DNA of 64,000 nucleotides from positions 6,831,447 to 6,895,446 of the forward strand of contig CM035350.1 in assembly GCA_020137815.1 (NCBI GenBank). The letters are read 5' to 3'. The stretch is from Hormiphora californensis. Taxonomy: Eukaryota; Ctenophora; Tentaculata; Cydippida; Pleurobrachiidae. Position numbers and translations under genes: made by a program. Each line of letters begins with the position of its first letter. Within the stretch, counting starts at the first letter, position 1. Shown in pieces: positions 44,620-58,477 of this stretch. Under the pieces are notes generated by a model. It was not told the DNA's origin. It saw nothing but the letters and a program-made list of their open reading frames with translations, and did no database searches.

Positions 44620-45862
44620 CGGCCTTGGGACAAAAACCTCCATTTTTTTGATACAATTGGAATTCCTTCACTTGTTTCCCCCAGCTCAGGGTCATAATCC
44701 CCTGCCTTTTGCCTGGACAAACATAAATTTCCAGATTTCCCCGTTTGGGAGAAACTAAAAAGGTAACCCCCCCCCGCCCAAAAGAAACTTTTCTTTCTTT
44801 TTTTTGTTTGACAAAAAAGTATCGGGAAAAACCCGGGGAGGGGGTGGTGTAATTTTACACTTTTATGGCATGTTGTGTGTGGGAACCTAAGTCCAGCCCG
44901 CGGATCTCCATTTTGGATAAAAAAGTTGGCCCCAAATTTCCGGATTCCTCAAAGTAGAAAAGGGCGTGGCCCCGGGTGCGGGCCCCCTCTCCCCACAACA
45001 AAAAAGGGTCTCCGCGCGTTCTGGTCCCTCCCCCCCCTCCCCTCTTGCCCCCCCCTTCCTTTTTTTTGGGGGGGCCTTTTGGGGTGTTGTGGGATTTCTG
45101 CTCTCCCCCTCTTCCCCCGGTCTCTCCCCCTTCCCCCTTGTCCCCTTCTTCCTGGATCATTCCCCTCTCTAAACCCAAAGATGATGAATATCCCTTTTGG
45201 GGGTTTTGGAATTTTATCGTCATATTTCCCCCGTTTCAGTATTTCATTAAAAGCTTACAGGGAAACCTCTTTTGGGGGTAGAATCCCCACCCTGAAATCT
45301 ACGGGGTATCCCCCAAACCCATAGGGAGGGGCGTGGGGCCCCTTGAAAAAATTTGGAAAAATGAGGGGGGGTTGATTGGGAATTGGGATGACCTAACCCC
45401 CTTCTCCCCTCCCTCTGCTACAAAACATTTTTGAATCCCAAACCCAAAAATCAAAATTACTTGTTTTACTGCTTTCGTATCGCTTTCTCCGGGGTAGGCC
45501 CCGTTCTAAAATAAAAACTTGGGGTATGACCAAAAATTTGGGAAAAACCCAAATTGGGGGACCCCCAAATATGGAGACCCCCCCAAAAATTTGGGGAAAC
45601 ACCCAAATATGATATAAGGGACAAACAGGAGGGGGGGAGGATAGCCTTTTAATTTTCCAAAAGGGCAAAAAAAGGAAAATTAACTCAGAGAGAATTTAAA
45701 GGAAGGACCGAAAATTAAAATAGATTGCCAAAAATGTTTAAACTTATACCCAATTACCTTTAAACTATTCTTGTCTCTCCAGCACAGTCCGAAATATTCA
45801 TCTTCTGTCAAGTCTAGATCGCTCAATAGCTTGTCTATCAGGGACTGGGCCTTTTCTTTTTT
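44620..45862 (-). CDS. 4.1-like FERM domain, exons 2-5, in gene orientation
   Basis: Exon 2 (45862-45758) is clean: 35 codons, phase 0, KKEKAQSLIDKLLSDLDLTE then DEYFGLCWRDKNSLK, the classic end of a FERM F1 lobe (LDL.E.DYFGL). Exons 3 (~45500-45460), 4 (~45320-45265) and 5 (~44770-44625) are recognisable by matching the intact copies at 38584-39383, but are broken by indels. Exon 1 (60478-60356) ends in phase 0 at ...RIVYAD, which fits exon 2 exactly. This minus orientation agrees with the F3/FA/tail exons in contig 2, so these are taken as the true gene position. Confidence 0.75.
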
Positions 45863-45962
45863 CTGAAAGGGGGCGGGATGTCAAGAAATATACGAAATTA
45901 TATGATGGTATCACAAAATAGGGTCTAACTATAATCCAGTTTGCGGTTGTAACATAATGGCC

Positions 45963-48900
45963 GGGGGAAGGACAAGAAGAAAGAAAGCCGAGATAGCGAT
46001 ACCTGAAGCGAGACTACAACTAGCCTAGCTCTCTCATCTCTCGTCTCTCCCCCTACAGCCCTTTTTTTATTTTTAATAGTCTCTCCCCACTGACCCGGTT
46101 AGTGTGTTGTCTGCAAATTGCAATGAACACGACACATGTACATCCGTATTCTACCATAGTACAATAGCACAAAATAAACAACCCCCTCCTACTGGCCGTT
46201 TACCATTCACAATTTACCATTTACTATAAATTCATTATATTCGTTTGGCACCATTCAATAAAATGTATGTAGTTATAATTGATCACGAAGGTGTTCCTAA
46301 AATGGGATAAACGGGATTTTAGAAATCAGATTTCTTGTCGTGATGATCACGCACTTCAGTAGTTCCCTCATTCTCTCTCCAAGGGGGGATCTCTCTCTGT
46401 AGCATTAACTACACCGAATGAACCTCTTTGGTATTAAACTATTTATTCCAACTGCACACTATGCTTCTTACACTAAATATATTGACTGCTACCCCTCTCT
46501 CTCTCACTCAAATCCCTCTATTTGACTGTGTCGCTCAACTCAATTAGAGGTCTACACGCACGAAGCAGCGGGGGACACACTCAAAGAGATCAGTATGAAA
46601 CATGAAACTCTACCCTCCCTTATTGTGTGTTGGTACAGTAGCCTCCTCGAGTTAGTGGAGAGAGATGAGGGGTGTGACGGGAAAATAGAGACCTGGAGTG
46701 TGTGTGTGGGACTGTATTACCAACCCAGGGGACCGAGGCGGGGGTGATAGGTTACAGATTTAAACAGAGCTGACGGAAGGCCGTTCTTCTTTAAACAGCC
46801 GCTTTATAATTACATGTGTTAGCCGTGTCTAACGTATAATATATGTCTCCTGTATATATGCGGGCTCTTTCTTTTTAGTCAGGACCACTATTGGTGCGCG
46901 GTCGTGCCCACGGAAGGAGTGCTTGGATCATCTTGAAACCGGTTTTAAGTTCACTAATGCATACCCAAAAGTGTCTGTAGCCATTTGGGTGATGTTCTGA
47001 CAATCCAATCACGAGTTATGACCGAAAAACAGTCAAAAAAGACGTTTTAAAGTGACAAAAAGGAGGATCTGAACACAGCCCTTATATGAAGGGCTGGGGC
47101 TTTGAAACTTCTTGTGTGGACAGAGAATCGTCCAAATTTGCAGTGTCAACTTTCAGATAGTTGCTATCTTTTGTAGTTATCTAATTAGAGTCGTTTAAAC
47201 ATGTGAGAAGTTGCTAAAGGGGCCTATAATACTGCTTGTGAAGTGATCACTTGACGAGATTTGCCCAATTAGAGAGCGGATTAAAGCATACAAGCGGTGA
47301 GAGCAAGCAATATCAGGGTGTGAACTGCATGTCGTGTTTGCTAGTCGCGAGCGCGCTTGCGAGACAAGCAAACACGTCAAGGTTCATTAACAAGCATGCT
47401 GCTCAGTCATTTTAGATTTAAAAACCAAATTAAAGAAAAAGATGTGAGGAGGATCTAGGGTTTCGTATCCGTTATTCACATGAGACATTTGCACTTTCAC
47501 CCACATCAAGTTGTGCGCGCGCTATCTTGCGCACACATTGGTACACACTTTCCGTGGTAAGCACATGGTAGCTCAGCTATAACTTCATCCGCAGTAGGTT
47601 TATTCAGAGAGGAACATCAATCGCGGTAAACTCATTCACCCCGTCACCCTCCCTGATATCCTCGGATTGGTCGCCATCTTCTCAAACTGGATGCGGAGAA
47701 GGCGTGCCTCGTGCGTTGATTTCAAACAAATACCTAAATATTCAATATGATAGATAGAACTAAAATCTACAATCGATATGTTGGTTCCAACGAAAGTAAG
47801 ACTTCAAGTTATTACCCCCTTGTGATTTAATCACTGATCATGACTTGTAACTTTGGGGTGACGATTGAGGGCGTGATGAATCTCTCACGATATAATGAGA
47901 GATTGTCGTGCGGTGATGTATTTGTAGGAGGGAAATGCAAAAGGAGTGGAGACATTCCAGTTTTTGTCTTTTGCCTTTCGTTACTAGATACTTCTTTTGA
48001 ATAAGATTGAAGGTCGTGATCTCTGTATCCATAAGATACTCCCCACCCTCTTATTCTTTAACGCACACTGCATCTTGTTCGGATTCTATCATTCCAGCCG
48101 CACCGCTGCCAGGCACTTTTAAACTCCCAAATAAGATCCTGTAGAAGGGTATGTTTATTTGGTTGTAGAATGCCTTATATTACTTGGATGCATGAAATAA
48201 TAGGCTGGAGAGTACTATAACCCACTTACAGTGGGACACTCAAAGGATGTACGAAGATAATACGAAAAGGGGTTAGGGGAGAATAGGGAGAAACATGTCC
48301 CCTTACAAACCACTTGTCATGAAAAGATTAGAACTGACCTGAAGGAAAAGAATCTTCTATCTACTCAGAAGAAGCCTCTGGGTAGGTCATCTTTCCCAGC
48401 ACGGTCTCCCTGACCCTCCCTCTCTAGAGCGCTTCAAGTCATGCTTTGAACCTAAAAGATTTAGAGTTTTTTTGAAAAAGTAACTTATTTCATTAAAAAT
48501 GCCACTAAACCAAGTCTCCATGTTCAAATATTTGCTCATAAACTGACCTGCGCCAAATCGGATCCCGGATGGTCGAAGTTCTTCAAGAGGGATTTTCAGT
48601 GTTGTCACATCTATCTCGCCATGTCAAATCTTCCTCGTATCCAATTAAACACTCGATCCATATTCCGTGATCTCTATTGTTTCCTTGTGGCTATTATGTA
48701 CATTGTGAATTGGTCGCTAAAAGTAGTTGGGTAGGGTAAGGATAGGGTCTGCTTCTTAGGTCCTACGAAAAAGGGTTCCCTAGCCAGGCAACTTCGTTGG
48801 TGGTGCAGTCCCTCTCCTCGTTGTTTGCACTTGCTTTCGCTGGGAGTTGTTAGGCAACTCCGAGCTTTTCCTCTTAAATACCAGTGCTGTAGGAGCAGTG

Positions 48901-49630
48901 GCCGGAGGCAGCGGCCCTAAGTCCTAATTCCTACACCTGATGTTGGATTGGTGCCCAACCTGTACGATCTAATGTTCTAAACTGTGTTTTTCTGTTAGTG
49001 AAGATTGTGATCCAAAATGTGAACAAGGCGGGTTGGTTGAGAGAGAAGTGGTGATTTAGAAAATGAATATGACCATACCGGGAGAGGAGACAAATACAAA
49101 AAGATAAGTAGGTAAGATTTAGGTGGAGAAAGAGCGGGAAACATGGGGACTGGGAAAGGGCTGGATAGGGTTCTCGGCTGCCGCAGTGACTGCTGGAGAA
49201 GCCAGAAGGAGAGGGAAAAGTCACGAGGAGAAACTCGGAGCTGGGCCGGATTCTAAATAGGTAGGTCTAGATGAAGATCCAAGTGGGCACAAACACAGCT
49301 GGGCTCTGGTTGAAGGGGGGGGGGGGGTGAAAAAACGGAGGAGGTCTCCAGAGCGATAGAGAAGGGAAGGGATGTAGCAAGACAATGAGCGGGAGGCGGA
49401 GTACCGGGGGTCGGGGGACTCTGGCTGTCGGGGGCTAATGAAGAGACTGAGAAGGGCTGATGAAGAGACTGAGAGAGATGTGGATGAAAATAGTGAAAGC
49501 GAGGGCTCCAGGGAAGAGGGTTGGAATCAGCGGGTTGAGAAGAGCCGGAAATAGAGTTGAAGAGAGAAAGAGGGAGGAGTGGGTCGGACCAGATGAACAA
49601 CAGAGGGGGGCGGGGGGGGACTGGGAGACT
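45963..49630. other. Long intron of the 4.1-like gene (no supported gene)
   Basis: Between FERM exons 1 and 2. A minus frame near 48610-48540 (TTLKIPLEELRPSGIRFGAG before a GTCAGT donor) looks protein-like but has no partner exon. The rest is non-coding by composition, with an AG/CT-poor character unlike contig 1. Confidence 0.45.
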
Positions 49631-49639
49631 TTGTAACTT

Positions 49640-50100
49640 TGTAATCAATTACATATATCCCAACATATAATGGTGTCAGGCCAATCGAACATCCCCCGCA
49701 CAAACAGTCCCACGGACCATTCCAGATTGAATTGTTGTTTTGACGGCTGTATCCGGAGGACAGGTGGTCTATCCGGGAAATGTTTCATCCACTCTCCGAG
49801 AAGAACCTTGAAATCTCTAGCCTTTTTGCTGAATTCACCGTCTTTGGCAGAGTGTTCCATAGCCTTGTTGCCCGTCCAGCGAACGAGTTGTATTGTTTAG
49901 TAACTTGTATTGTTCAGGAACTTCAGCTCTAATTCCGAAACGGTCTGATGGGTAGAATCGGATCCCTATGTTATTTGGAGCTTCATCATTAGCCATTTTC
50001 CACACAAGGATTATAGAGTACCGTTCACGGAGAGCCGAGACAAAGACAGGGACGGCGCTCTCCAGGTCTTTGTCCAAAACCTGGATCAGAGGAAACTCGA
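49640..50100 (-). mobile_element. 3' remnant of a non-LTR retrotransposon (reverse-transcriptase C-terminus)
   Basis: On the minus strand: DKDLESAVPVFVSALRERYS then IILVWKMANDEAPNNIGI, SFAGRATRLWNTLPKTVNSA, and FKVLLGEWMKHFPDRPP. This matches the conserved region downstream of the polymerase in invertebrate LINE ORF2 proteins (RERY.I..VWK...G..PN; LWN.LP; FK..L..W....PD.P). At least two frame changes break it (near the A-run at ~49828 and upstream). The 3' end reads TGTAATTGATTACAAAG, like a LINE tail. It is dead. Confidence 0.75.
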
Positions 50101-50747
50101 ACGAGGCGGCAGAATGAGGGTCTCTCAGCGGTAGGGGAGGGAACGGAATACGGGATGTACAGCAAGACGACGAGCAGGAGGCGGAAATTAGAAATATTTA
50201 GCTGGCTTAGAAAATTAAAAAATCGAAGAAAAATTACGTTCGCGTTTTATTTCTCAAATCTTGTGCGCGCGTTGAATGTACCAAATAGAAAACTTGCGCT
50301 GCTTTTTACCGCCGCGCGCCTGCTTCATGAAGTTTTGTGACTTGGATTTTTTTAATTTTTGCGAAAGCTAGTTTTTAAATTTTTGCTTTTTACAAGGCTC
50401 CTCCACGCCGTGGCTCGTCAGACAAGTGCAGGGCACCGAGTACCATTACTCGATCATCTATTTAATAAGGACTTTAGCCCCCTGGCCCTTCCTGGCTGCC
50501 AATCGATATGTACAGCGATTTTTGTAGGGCCAATAAGTCAAGCGCTGGTCTAATTATATATCACGCAACTATCTAGCGTTGTGACTGTGTAAGACATTGT
50601 ATTAAACAACTGGAAATATTAAGCGAACTGGATTTCATATGTCTTGACCGCTGCATTTTAGAGTTAAGTCCCGACGCGACGACGTCTGACGAGGATCATT
50701 GTCCTCGGTCCTCCACCGTCCTAATTTTGACTTAAATTCTATGTAGG

Positions 50748-52775
50748 TATGTGTGATTATGTTTTTGTCTTACACTCCTGGATGAGAATTTAACAAGTGT
50801 TTGTTGAAGACAAAGTTAACGGAAAACGGATTGGAAGTATCTAAATCCGGTTATCCAACTGAAACTGAAGCATGCGCCTTTGTTATTCACGTCCCTGATA
50901 ACCTTATCCAAACTGAAGCAGAATCCTGGGGATTTCTTAAACGGGATGAGCGGGGCTTCAAACGGGAATATGTCAGTGTTCAGCATGATCTATTTGAACA
51001 ACCCTACACGGCCATGACATCTGATATCTTTACACCCTCTGAAGTTTCCTTTATCGCTCATGAGAATCATCAAGCGAATCAGATAGGTGAGTCCCGGACT
51101 TTTTTCCCACGCCCCAAATCAGGTGTCCATTCCCACGACCCGCTGATTTAGCACTGGAACGTGTGAGAGATAGGAGAGTGTTGCCGCTCCATGCCCCAGC
51201 GGAGAGAGTGTTTGCTGCATGGAAGGTGGGCCCTGCAAATAGCACCTTCCCAGATACATCGGAGCACTACTTGGGGCCAATGTGGCACTCTACTTCGCCT
51301 GTTAAGGAACTACATTATTTGGCTGGTACTACCTGCCATTGCAGGTACTGCTGCTACACCTACCATTCCCTTCATCCCGAGGTTAATGTAGACAACTCCC
51401 TCGTCTCGCCTCTACACACTCCTCATCATTGTTTGGAGTGTGTCTTCGTTAAGCTGGGATCGCCTTTCTTTCCACCCTGGTGTGTCGCTGGGGTATCACT
51501 GATGTAAAGTTGGGTGAGGGAGGTCCGGCCAGGATTCACAGGATTGAAGCGAATCAGCCCTGTTACAGGCCACCCTGAACGGTATTTTAACCCCCTTGAA
51601 AGGGTCTTCCGGTACTTTGTAAGTGGTTGTGTGACTACTGTCATGTTGGTCTTGGCATTCTCTGTCATGGTGATCTCCCTAAATCTCCAGGGTTACATTC
51701 ACCCTACTCCTACTAGGAGAACTACCTACTCTTTTCCTTCCATTTCGTGGTTGTGCGATGAGGGGGAGTATTTTGATCCCTCCGGTTAAGGGCCCCTTCC
51801 CTTCTGCTCCTCCTGGTTTATACCTGTGATCCTGCATGTCGTTATAATCCAGGTGCTCAACAAGGTGTACCAAGTTGTGGCAATCAAAGTTGACGGAATG
51901 GGAAAACCACCGGTCACCTTCACAACATGAAATGCACTTTTTGTCAAGAGGTTCTTCTTCGAGGCATTTGACTGCTACATTGCCCTGTTCTATATCTGGC
52001 CTTCGTGGAGCTGGACATTGTCCTACTAAGACGCGAACTGGTTAGTCTCTACACAGTCGACTCAGTTCGCAGGCTAGCTACCGAGACCATTATACCCCCT
52101 CCTACTAGGAAGGCAACACGAAAGTTATCTGATAACGACTCTTCTCCTAGGCCACTCATCATCGTGAACCCCCGCTTGCCAAGGATTACGACAAGCCCGA
52201 GTATGAGCAGTTCGATGACTATCTAGAAATGGTGGTACAGCTAGGGTAGTGTACGCTATTTGCGGGGCATTCCCCCTCGCTGCATCCACTCTCCTTCGTT
52301 CTGTACATCCTGGAGCTCTATTCGGATGTCTTTAAAACTCAGCACAATCTGTAGAGACCGGTTAGTGCACCGTGTCACCTCTATCGGGGTCATGCCCATC
52401 CTGATCAAGGGAACCATCCTTCTCTCTGTTCTTCACCAACCTTTACATATTCTGTTTCACTTCAGAGCAGGCTGATGACCTACGCCCCCCTCTCTTCACC
52501 GTTACACACCCTCGCTGTGGAGGAGATGGCCAAGCGGGGGGAGTGATCACGTGCATGATATGCAGCGGGTGCGGGTGATGACGTGGCAGGTATAATGGCA
52601 GTATTGTAGCATGGGTTGTTGGGCGGCAGTTGCTGCTGTGTGGATCTTGATACTGACACACCAGGGGAGGTTGCTGACGAGCTGCGAAAGGGAGTATGTC
52701 AATTCCTCAGGGATCATGTAAAAACAAGGGTGTGGTGGAGTTAGTTCTACTGACCTGCATGGGGATCTAGGATTT
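50748..52775 (+). pseudogene. Frame-broken copy of the anoctamin-10-like gene
   Basis: This follows the intact gene at 61293-63314 over its whole length, but with numerous indels and in-frame stops (for example the stop at ~51150 in place of the MMLALERVE stretch). Fragments such as SGCVTTVMLVLAFSVMVISL remain readable. It is either a decayed duplicate or unpolished sequence of the other allele. Confidence 0.85.
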
Positions 52776-53581
52776 AGTTCTACTATTTAGAGGAAATGCA
52801 TCGTAGGGTGAACATAACTTGACTCCGATCAGGATTGCCTTGCTCGATCCTGTTTCACTGTGCCCGGCGTTAGTAGAACAATAATAAGGTCAGGAGTGGA
52901 CACAAGTGGTCATGCATGAATGGTACCTTCAATTCACACGGTCGCACTCTCTTCTTATTTCTCTCTCGTGTGTATGTGTGTGTACTGTGAGTGCATGGGG
53001 ATTTTAAACACTTTCAAGCTTGTATAAATATTTTTTTAAATCTTTGTGTGACTGTGAGATTTAGTATAATTTTGATTATTTTTTTGTTGTAACATTTTGT
53101 TCAATTCGCATGCAATGCCTTTGTTACTTTGAAAGAGAACCAAGGGGAGTATTTTAATTGAATACACCTTATCAGGAAAAGCCAAGGGCACTTCCAAATT
53201 ATATTACCCCCAATACCTTGTCCATCTCTATTGTTTCCTATATGTCTCTCACTACGATACACTCCTTAGTACACCGACTACCCCCCTATAACTGTGAGCA
53301 CCCCGCACCCGCCACTAGCTCATACAATTAACAAATATGTTTTACACTTCCAGCTAGACCACTCACGTTGACTGACTACAACTGGTATAATAGTCGGCAA
53401 GGTTTTAACAACTTGCAACTGGTATGTGTACACTTTACATCTCACGCTGTGCAATCCAAATTTCAAACCCTTAACATTTTAGTAATCCCTCTTTGTGTAC
53501 CCTCTATCCCTCTAATAGATTGTTACCCAAATTGTTAATTCCAATTTAAACCTTTCTTCACTCTCTAGCTCTCAGTAGATC

Positions 53582-53706
53582 ATGGCATCAATCCTGATAA
53601 AGAGCCTCCGATCGGAACCGGGAGAGGAGATTGTTACCAAACCCCGGGGACACCCTTTACAGTGAACATGCTGGATGGGGAACTAGAATCGTATACGCTG
53701 ATGTGA
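53582..53706 (+). pseudogene. Broken copy of FERM exon 1 (left arm)
   Basis: Matches 60356-60478 from ATGGCATCAATCCTG to GCTGATGTGAGT, with extra or missing bases after codon 9 and near GGGGACACC. It does not keep the frame. Confidence 0.8.
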
Positions 53707-54194
53707 GTTACCTAGGGGTTTTCAAAGCTGTAATGTTTTGGTTGGTTTTTCAGGCCACTTTTCTCCCCTTTTTTACTCCTTGGGGAGGGGGAGGAGGGGC
53801 CGACCGCCGGGGTTACATAGCGTCTATCAAAATCTCATCATATAATATCTACATGCAATTTCCCCTCTGTCGCCGTCGATGAGTGTGGCTGTCCCGGAAG
53901 TGGCTCCCCCTGTCCTCTAGGGTGTGCTAAGTGAAATTTTGTCGACTTGGCCAATAGTTAAGGGTAGATATGAAACTATGGACAATTTTCTACTAAATCC
54001 TTGAGAAAACGTGAATTGTGGGGTAGTGTATGTCAATTACGTGGGCCAGGCGATTAAAAAAGTTACTTTTTTAGCGAAATAAAAAGGAAAATATGTGTGT
54101 TTTACACCAGTGTTTGGCATGTTCTGTTATATCAACTTTTTTATGGTCAGGTCGTGTTCAGCGGTTTGATAACGATCAGAATGGACGTGTATCA

Positions 54195-54290
54195 TGAAAG
54201 TTAGCCAAAGTTCATTTTGACCTGAAAATGTTCATTTTGGACCAAAAATGTTCATTTTGGACTAAAATCATGTTCCATTTTGGTCATTTT
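54195..54290. repeat. ATGTTCATTTTGGACCAAAA tandem repeat
   Basis: Three to four ~20-bp units, mirrored at about 59770-59850 in the other arm. Confidence 0.8.
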
Positions 54291-55590
54291 CTTCAATTTG
54301 AGAGCTTTTTTTTCATGAAACAGGATCGGTTCAGCAGGTCACAAATTAGTCGGTTTACAACCGGAATTGCATTCCGACAAATAACAATTTCAAAAAGTTA
54401 AAATTCGTCTCCACTAATACTTGCAAGTGGAAAGTTCAAGACAAGAAAAAAGATGAAACAAAAAAAATTTTTCATTATAAATGGAGTTCTGAAGGTGCAG
54501 ACTGGAATAATGTTGTACTGAGTTCTATGAGGCGATTCATAGTGTGGTTTTTCGAAATAACGCCACCAAAAACATTTTTTGATATGAAATTGCATATATG
54601 GGCATACATCGGATCGCCCACGTAATTGTGGCAGGGTAGGACTAAATTTTTTTACCAATGTTTTAGAATGATCGTAGGAACTCCATTCTAGGGGTAAACT
54701 ATGTGAAATTGGATTTGATTTATGAGTTGGGGAAAAAATAGCACACCCTACTGTCTACCCACACGAGTTCAACAGTTCCCACACACCCCACTGCATTGAT
54801 AGAGAGAGAAAGATGAGGGGGGTCCACATTATATGTTTGTGATGTTCTATAAAAGAGTTCTAACCTCCGGCTACCTGTAAGAAGGGTTTACAAACATAAC
54901 AAACATCAATTTCATGATAAAGCTCAATATTCACTGCGGTTCGTTGGGGGTCTACATGAAATATTTGTTCCTGAAACACCAATAATTTGTGATTTATAGT
55001 ATCGCGAATAAGAAAGATATTATAATTATGTGCTTATGGCATATGTGTGTTCGTCACAACCTATCTCTTATTCTTCTTTCTGTCAGCAAACAAATCTCTC
55101 TAGTTTTTCAGAACTTCTCTCTCTCACATTCCTGACTGACAACGTGCATGGACAACGTTCCTTGATAGTCAGTCCCCGTCATATTCAATTCGGTTCATCC
55201 TTAATTACCCTCATGACTGTGTGTACTAAGATGATGCATGATTCATTGTGTAGGGAGCTGCAATGTTCTTATATCGGGGGAGAGAGGGGTGGGAGGGGAG
55301 TATTTGTGTATGTATGGGTGATGTGATGTGTTATCGACGAGAGAGATAGTGGAAGGAGAGAGGTAGAGCTTGTAGGAAGGCTAAGAGAGAAAGATTAGAG
55401 GTAGATCGCATAAATGTGGTAGACATTAGGTACAAATGTTTGCAGCTGCAGTAAAACTATATCCTAATGTTACGATTAAGGAGAGAGATGGTTTTAACGA
55501 ATACGAGGCTCAGGAAAATATACCTCTCTTACTTTACTCTGTCTCTCCTCATCTTTCTCTCTGTATCAATTCTCTGTCCCAATTTCTCAA

Positions 55591-58477
55591 GCCATCTGCT
55601 CGATTTGTCGGAACACTTTTCGCATCAGTTTATCCCCATTATTACCTCGCGTTAAATCGTGAGCCATGCGATCTTTATCCCCCATTATTCGCCAAGTAAT
55701 GAGTGCGCCTAACACCCGTCGGCCACCGCCCCCCCATGTGGAGACCATCTACAACGACCAATCACCGACATTGTTACCTTATCTCACAACGTCGCTACTA
55801 CTGGATACAATTCCCAGGATACTGCGGGCTATCAGTTCCTGCAAGCAGCCTCTTACCTCTCTCTCTTCATCCTGCGCCTCTCCATTGGCATTGCTAACCG
55901 ATACTTTCAACATAGGCCAGGTATACACGTGCTGCCTGAGCAGCCCCTCCAATCTCATGCCTCTCCTCGCTCTCTCTCTCTTCTCTTCCTCTCCTCTCTC
56001 TCCCCTCCACAGTCCCTCATAAGTGCCCTAAAGCGAAACGAACAATGCTACATTCCTGTTACTGGTTCTACCCGTGCTACATGGCCTACTTCATTAGTGT
56101 CGGATCAACCGATTCTCCGACCGAAGCAACAAAGAAGACCGGAGACGTACGTGTTACGTACACTTATGGCACACACGATGAGTTAGCCTCAACGGACACC
56201 TCAGGCCTAGCGCACTTATGCAATAAGAGCAAAACTTAACGAAACACTACTGATCCGGAGGGTCTTTAATTTTTTTTTAGACGAGTCTCTTGGAGAGAAG
56301 GCGAGGATTAAAGAGGGGGACGATGCCACATGGGATAGCCTTTAGTATTGGAACGATTCATGTCGCACTAATCACAAGCGGGTACTGGGTATCAACACGT
56401 GCTAGTGATTGGCAAGATTAGATAAGAAGCGATACACAAGCCTGTGCGACGGAACCCAATAGGCCTGTTTTCAAGAGAGAAATTTGAAAGATACTTGTGT
56501 AGAGTGCTAAGAGGAGGACCGCAAGAAAACAAGTCAAAATAGAATTGATATAAAACATCATGACCAAACCAACTCCTGCCAAGAATGACAAAAACTTTCC
56601 TAAGAATTCCCAACTTATTGTCTGAAGTTTGCTGTTCCTACGAACACACTGTTCCCCCCTCATCTCTGGCGATAAAAACACCGTGGACAGAATGAGTTGA
56701 GTTACACCATATCAAGCGATTCTCGTTGTTAGTTGCGTGTTTAGCACAGTCACCTTCCCCATCTGATTATCGCAATATTCTTTTTTCTCCTCATTCAATT
56801 TTTCAGGATTACCTCTCTCTGTCTTTCTTCTCTCCACCCTAGTCTACTACTTCCTAGCAGCAGATCCAATATAGCGATCGTATTTTCACCAAGTCTCCCG
56901 AAAAAATAGGGGATTACGAAAGGAATGACTAGAAGACGCGAGGTACGCACCGGACTGTAGTAGCCAAGAAGTGTTTGAGCGTCTGTCTCGTTATCAGTCA
57001 GGGTGCCAAACACACATAAGAAATCCCATTGGATAGACCCCATAAAGATCCTTTACCGAGCAGAAAAGGCTGAGTAACGCAAGATAGAAGATCCCCTCTA
57101 CTCGATATGTCAGCTACCTCCGTCGGTACAACAACGCAGTTGTTTTGGTACTAGTAGGTTACTCCGAGAATCGCGATCTAACAATAGCGACGATCCTTTC
57201 AGCGATTCCATCTAATAGCTACAGCCTTCGTCTCTATCTCTTTCTCTCTCTCCCATCTCACTCCCCTCTTCCTCGTATTGACATCACCATCTATCCCTGA
57301 ACTGCATGAGAACCAGAGTACCATGCCTTTAATAACAAACTTCTTGCTCAGTAATGCTTCAACTCTGTTCGTTTCTCATTTCCACCGGTAATACAGCTAG
57401 TTCGGATTGGAACACTTGTGAAAAATGACTCGCTGACTTGAACAAATTCGTTGGGGATCTGCTCGCTCAGGACTGGAGACATGAGACTAAGAACACGGTG
57501 GAAGAAGAAAACAGAGAGGCAAGGTATTCTGGGACACAAAGTCCCAATAATGTTGCGAAAGCAGATGGGGAAGGGTTGCTGCTAAACACAGCAATACCTA
57601 AACGGATCAGCGTGAGTGTCGGTTCACATTCATTCAAAGAGAGGCAACATGGTGAAGGCAATCAACTTTACTCAGGGGATGGTTCATTGGGAATTTAGGG
57701 AATGTTGGCATTCAGGAATGTTTGTCATATTTTAGCAGTGAGAATTCCTTATCTTTCCTCACAGACACGCCTTTATCATTTTGTTTTGCATTCTTGCACA
57801 CCAAAATAAATTTCTCAAAACAGCTAGTCCACACCCTTTTTCTAACTTTTCATACTTACACATTGCAGACACATACACGTGTGCACTTACCCATGGCATC
57901 GCTCTTTATCCCTCTCTCTCTCTCTCCCACTATCTTCTCTCTCCTATCCTCTCCAATCTCTCTCAACCTGGTGCTCCTCTACCTCCTCTCGCCCCGTCTC
58001 TGTCTTCTTCGCTTTTAAGTGATCGCTCTCCCTAATGCCCCATTGTGTCTACGCTTGGGGAGTCTGTCTCTGTGTCGGGGGTTGTAGTACTAACGAACAA
58101 CTAACAGCGATCGTAGCATGTCCCTATTGAGTAGACATGGTGGGAGAGAAACTGGTAAGATGATGACGAATGAGCCAAGAGAAGGACCCGATCCTGGAGA
58201 GAATGACGAGAACCGCTATCGCGAGATCATGAAGAACTGATGCCGAGAGGCCACAGACTTGAAGCGAAGCCCTCGAGAGAGAGAGAGAGAGGAGAGTCGA
58301 TGACGCCGAGAGAGAATGGGTTGGGTGTATAAAGAACATATTACTTATGACCTGTGGATCAAAGAGATGGAGAGGCGGGGACACAGCGAGGGAGTGTCGG
58401 CGGAGAACGAAAGTCGAGGGAAGAGCGGGAGGGCAAAGTTAGAAGCCAAAAAACGAGATGAGGATTGGAGAGATGGC
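55591..58477. other. Spacer between the arms of the second inverted duplication
   Basis: About 2.9 kb that does not pair with itself. It contains a CT-rich block, a plus frame from 55699 (MSAPNTRRPPPPHVETIYND, ~75 codons to a possible GTATAC donor at 55922) and another at 57438-57698. Neither has a recognisable family or a convincing continuation. I assign no gene. Confidence 0.5.

Larger units (their letters stand above)
42700..45962. repeat. Right arm of the inverted duplication, largely low quality
   Basis: Reverse complement of 36850-41187 without the 1.3 kb element. From ~43360 to 45700 homopolymers are inflated and words differ from the left arm by many small indels; 42700-43320 and 45758-45960 are clean. 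Confidence 0.85.
50080..55590. repeat. Left arm of a second large inverted duplication (mirror of 58478-64000)
   Basis: Positions pair with a nearly constant sum of about 114,065 (for example 50748 with 63316, 53582 with 60478, 55440 with 58630). The arm has many single-base insertions and deletions relative to the right arm, concentrated in what are coding parts of the right arm. The right arm runs off the window. Confidence 0.9.

Noticed and set aside
48387-48608. Protein-like minus frame (LKIPLEELRPSGIRFGAG)
   Set aside because: One possible donor but no acceptor or partner exon, and no family recognised. Kept only as a note in the intron description.
49253-49648. 131-codon Pro/Ser-rich minus frame
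   Set aside because: Composition follows an AG-rich plus strand and there is no motif. It abuts the LINE remnant.
55666-57698. Plus frames in the spacer between the palindrome arms
   Set aside because: They change frame repeatedly, splice poorly and match nothing I recognise.
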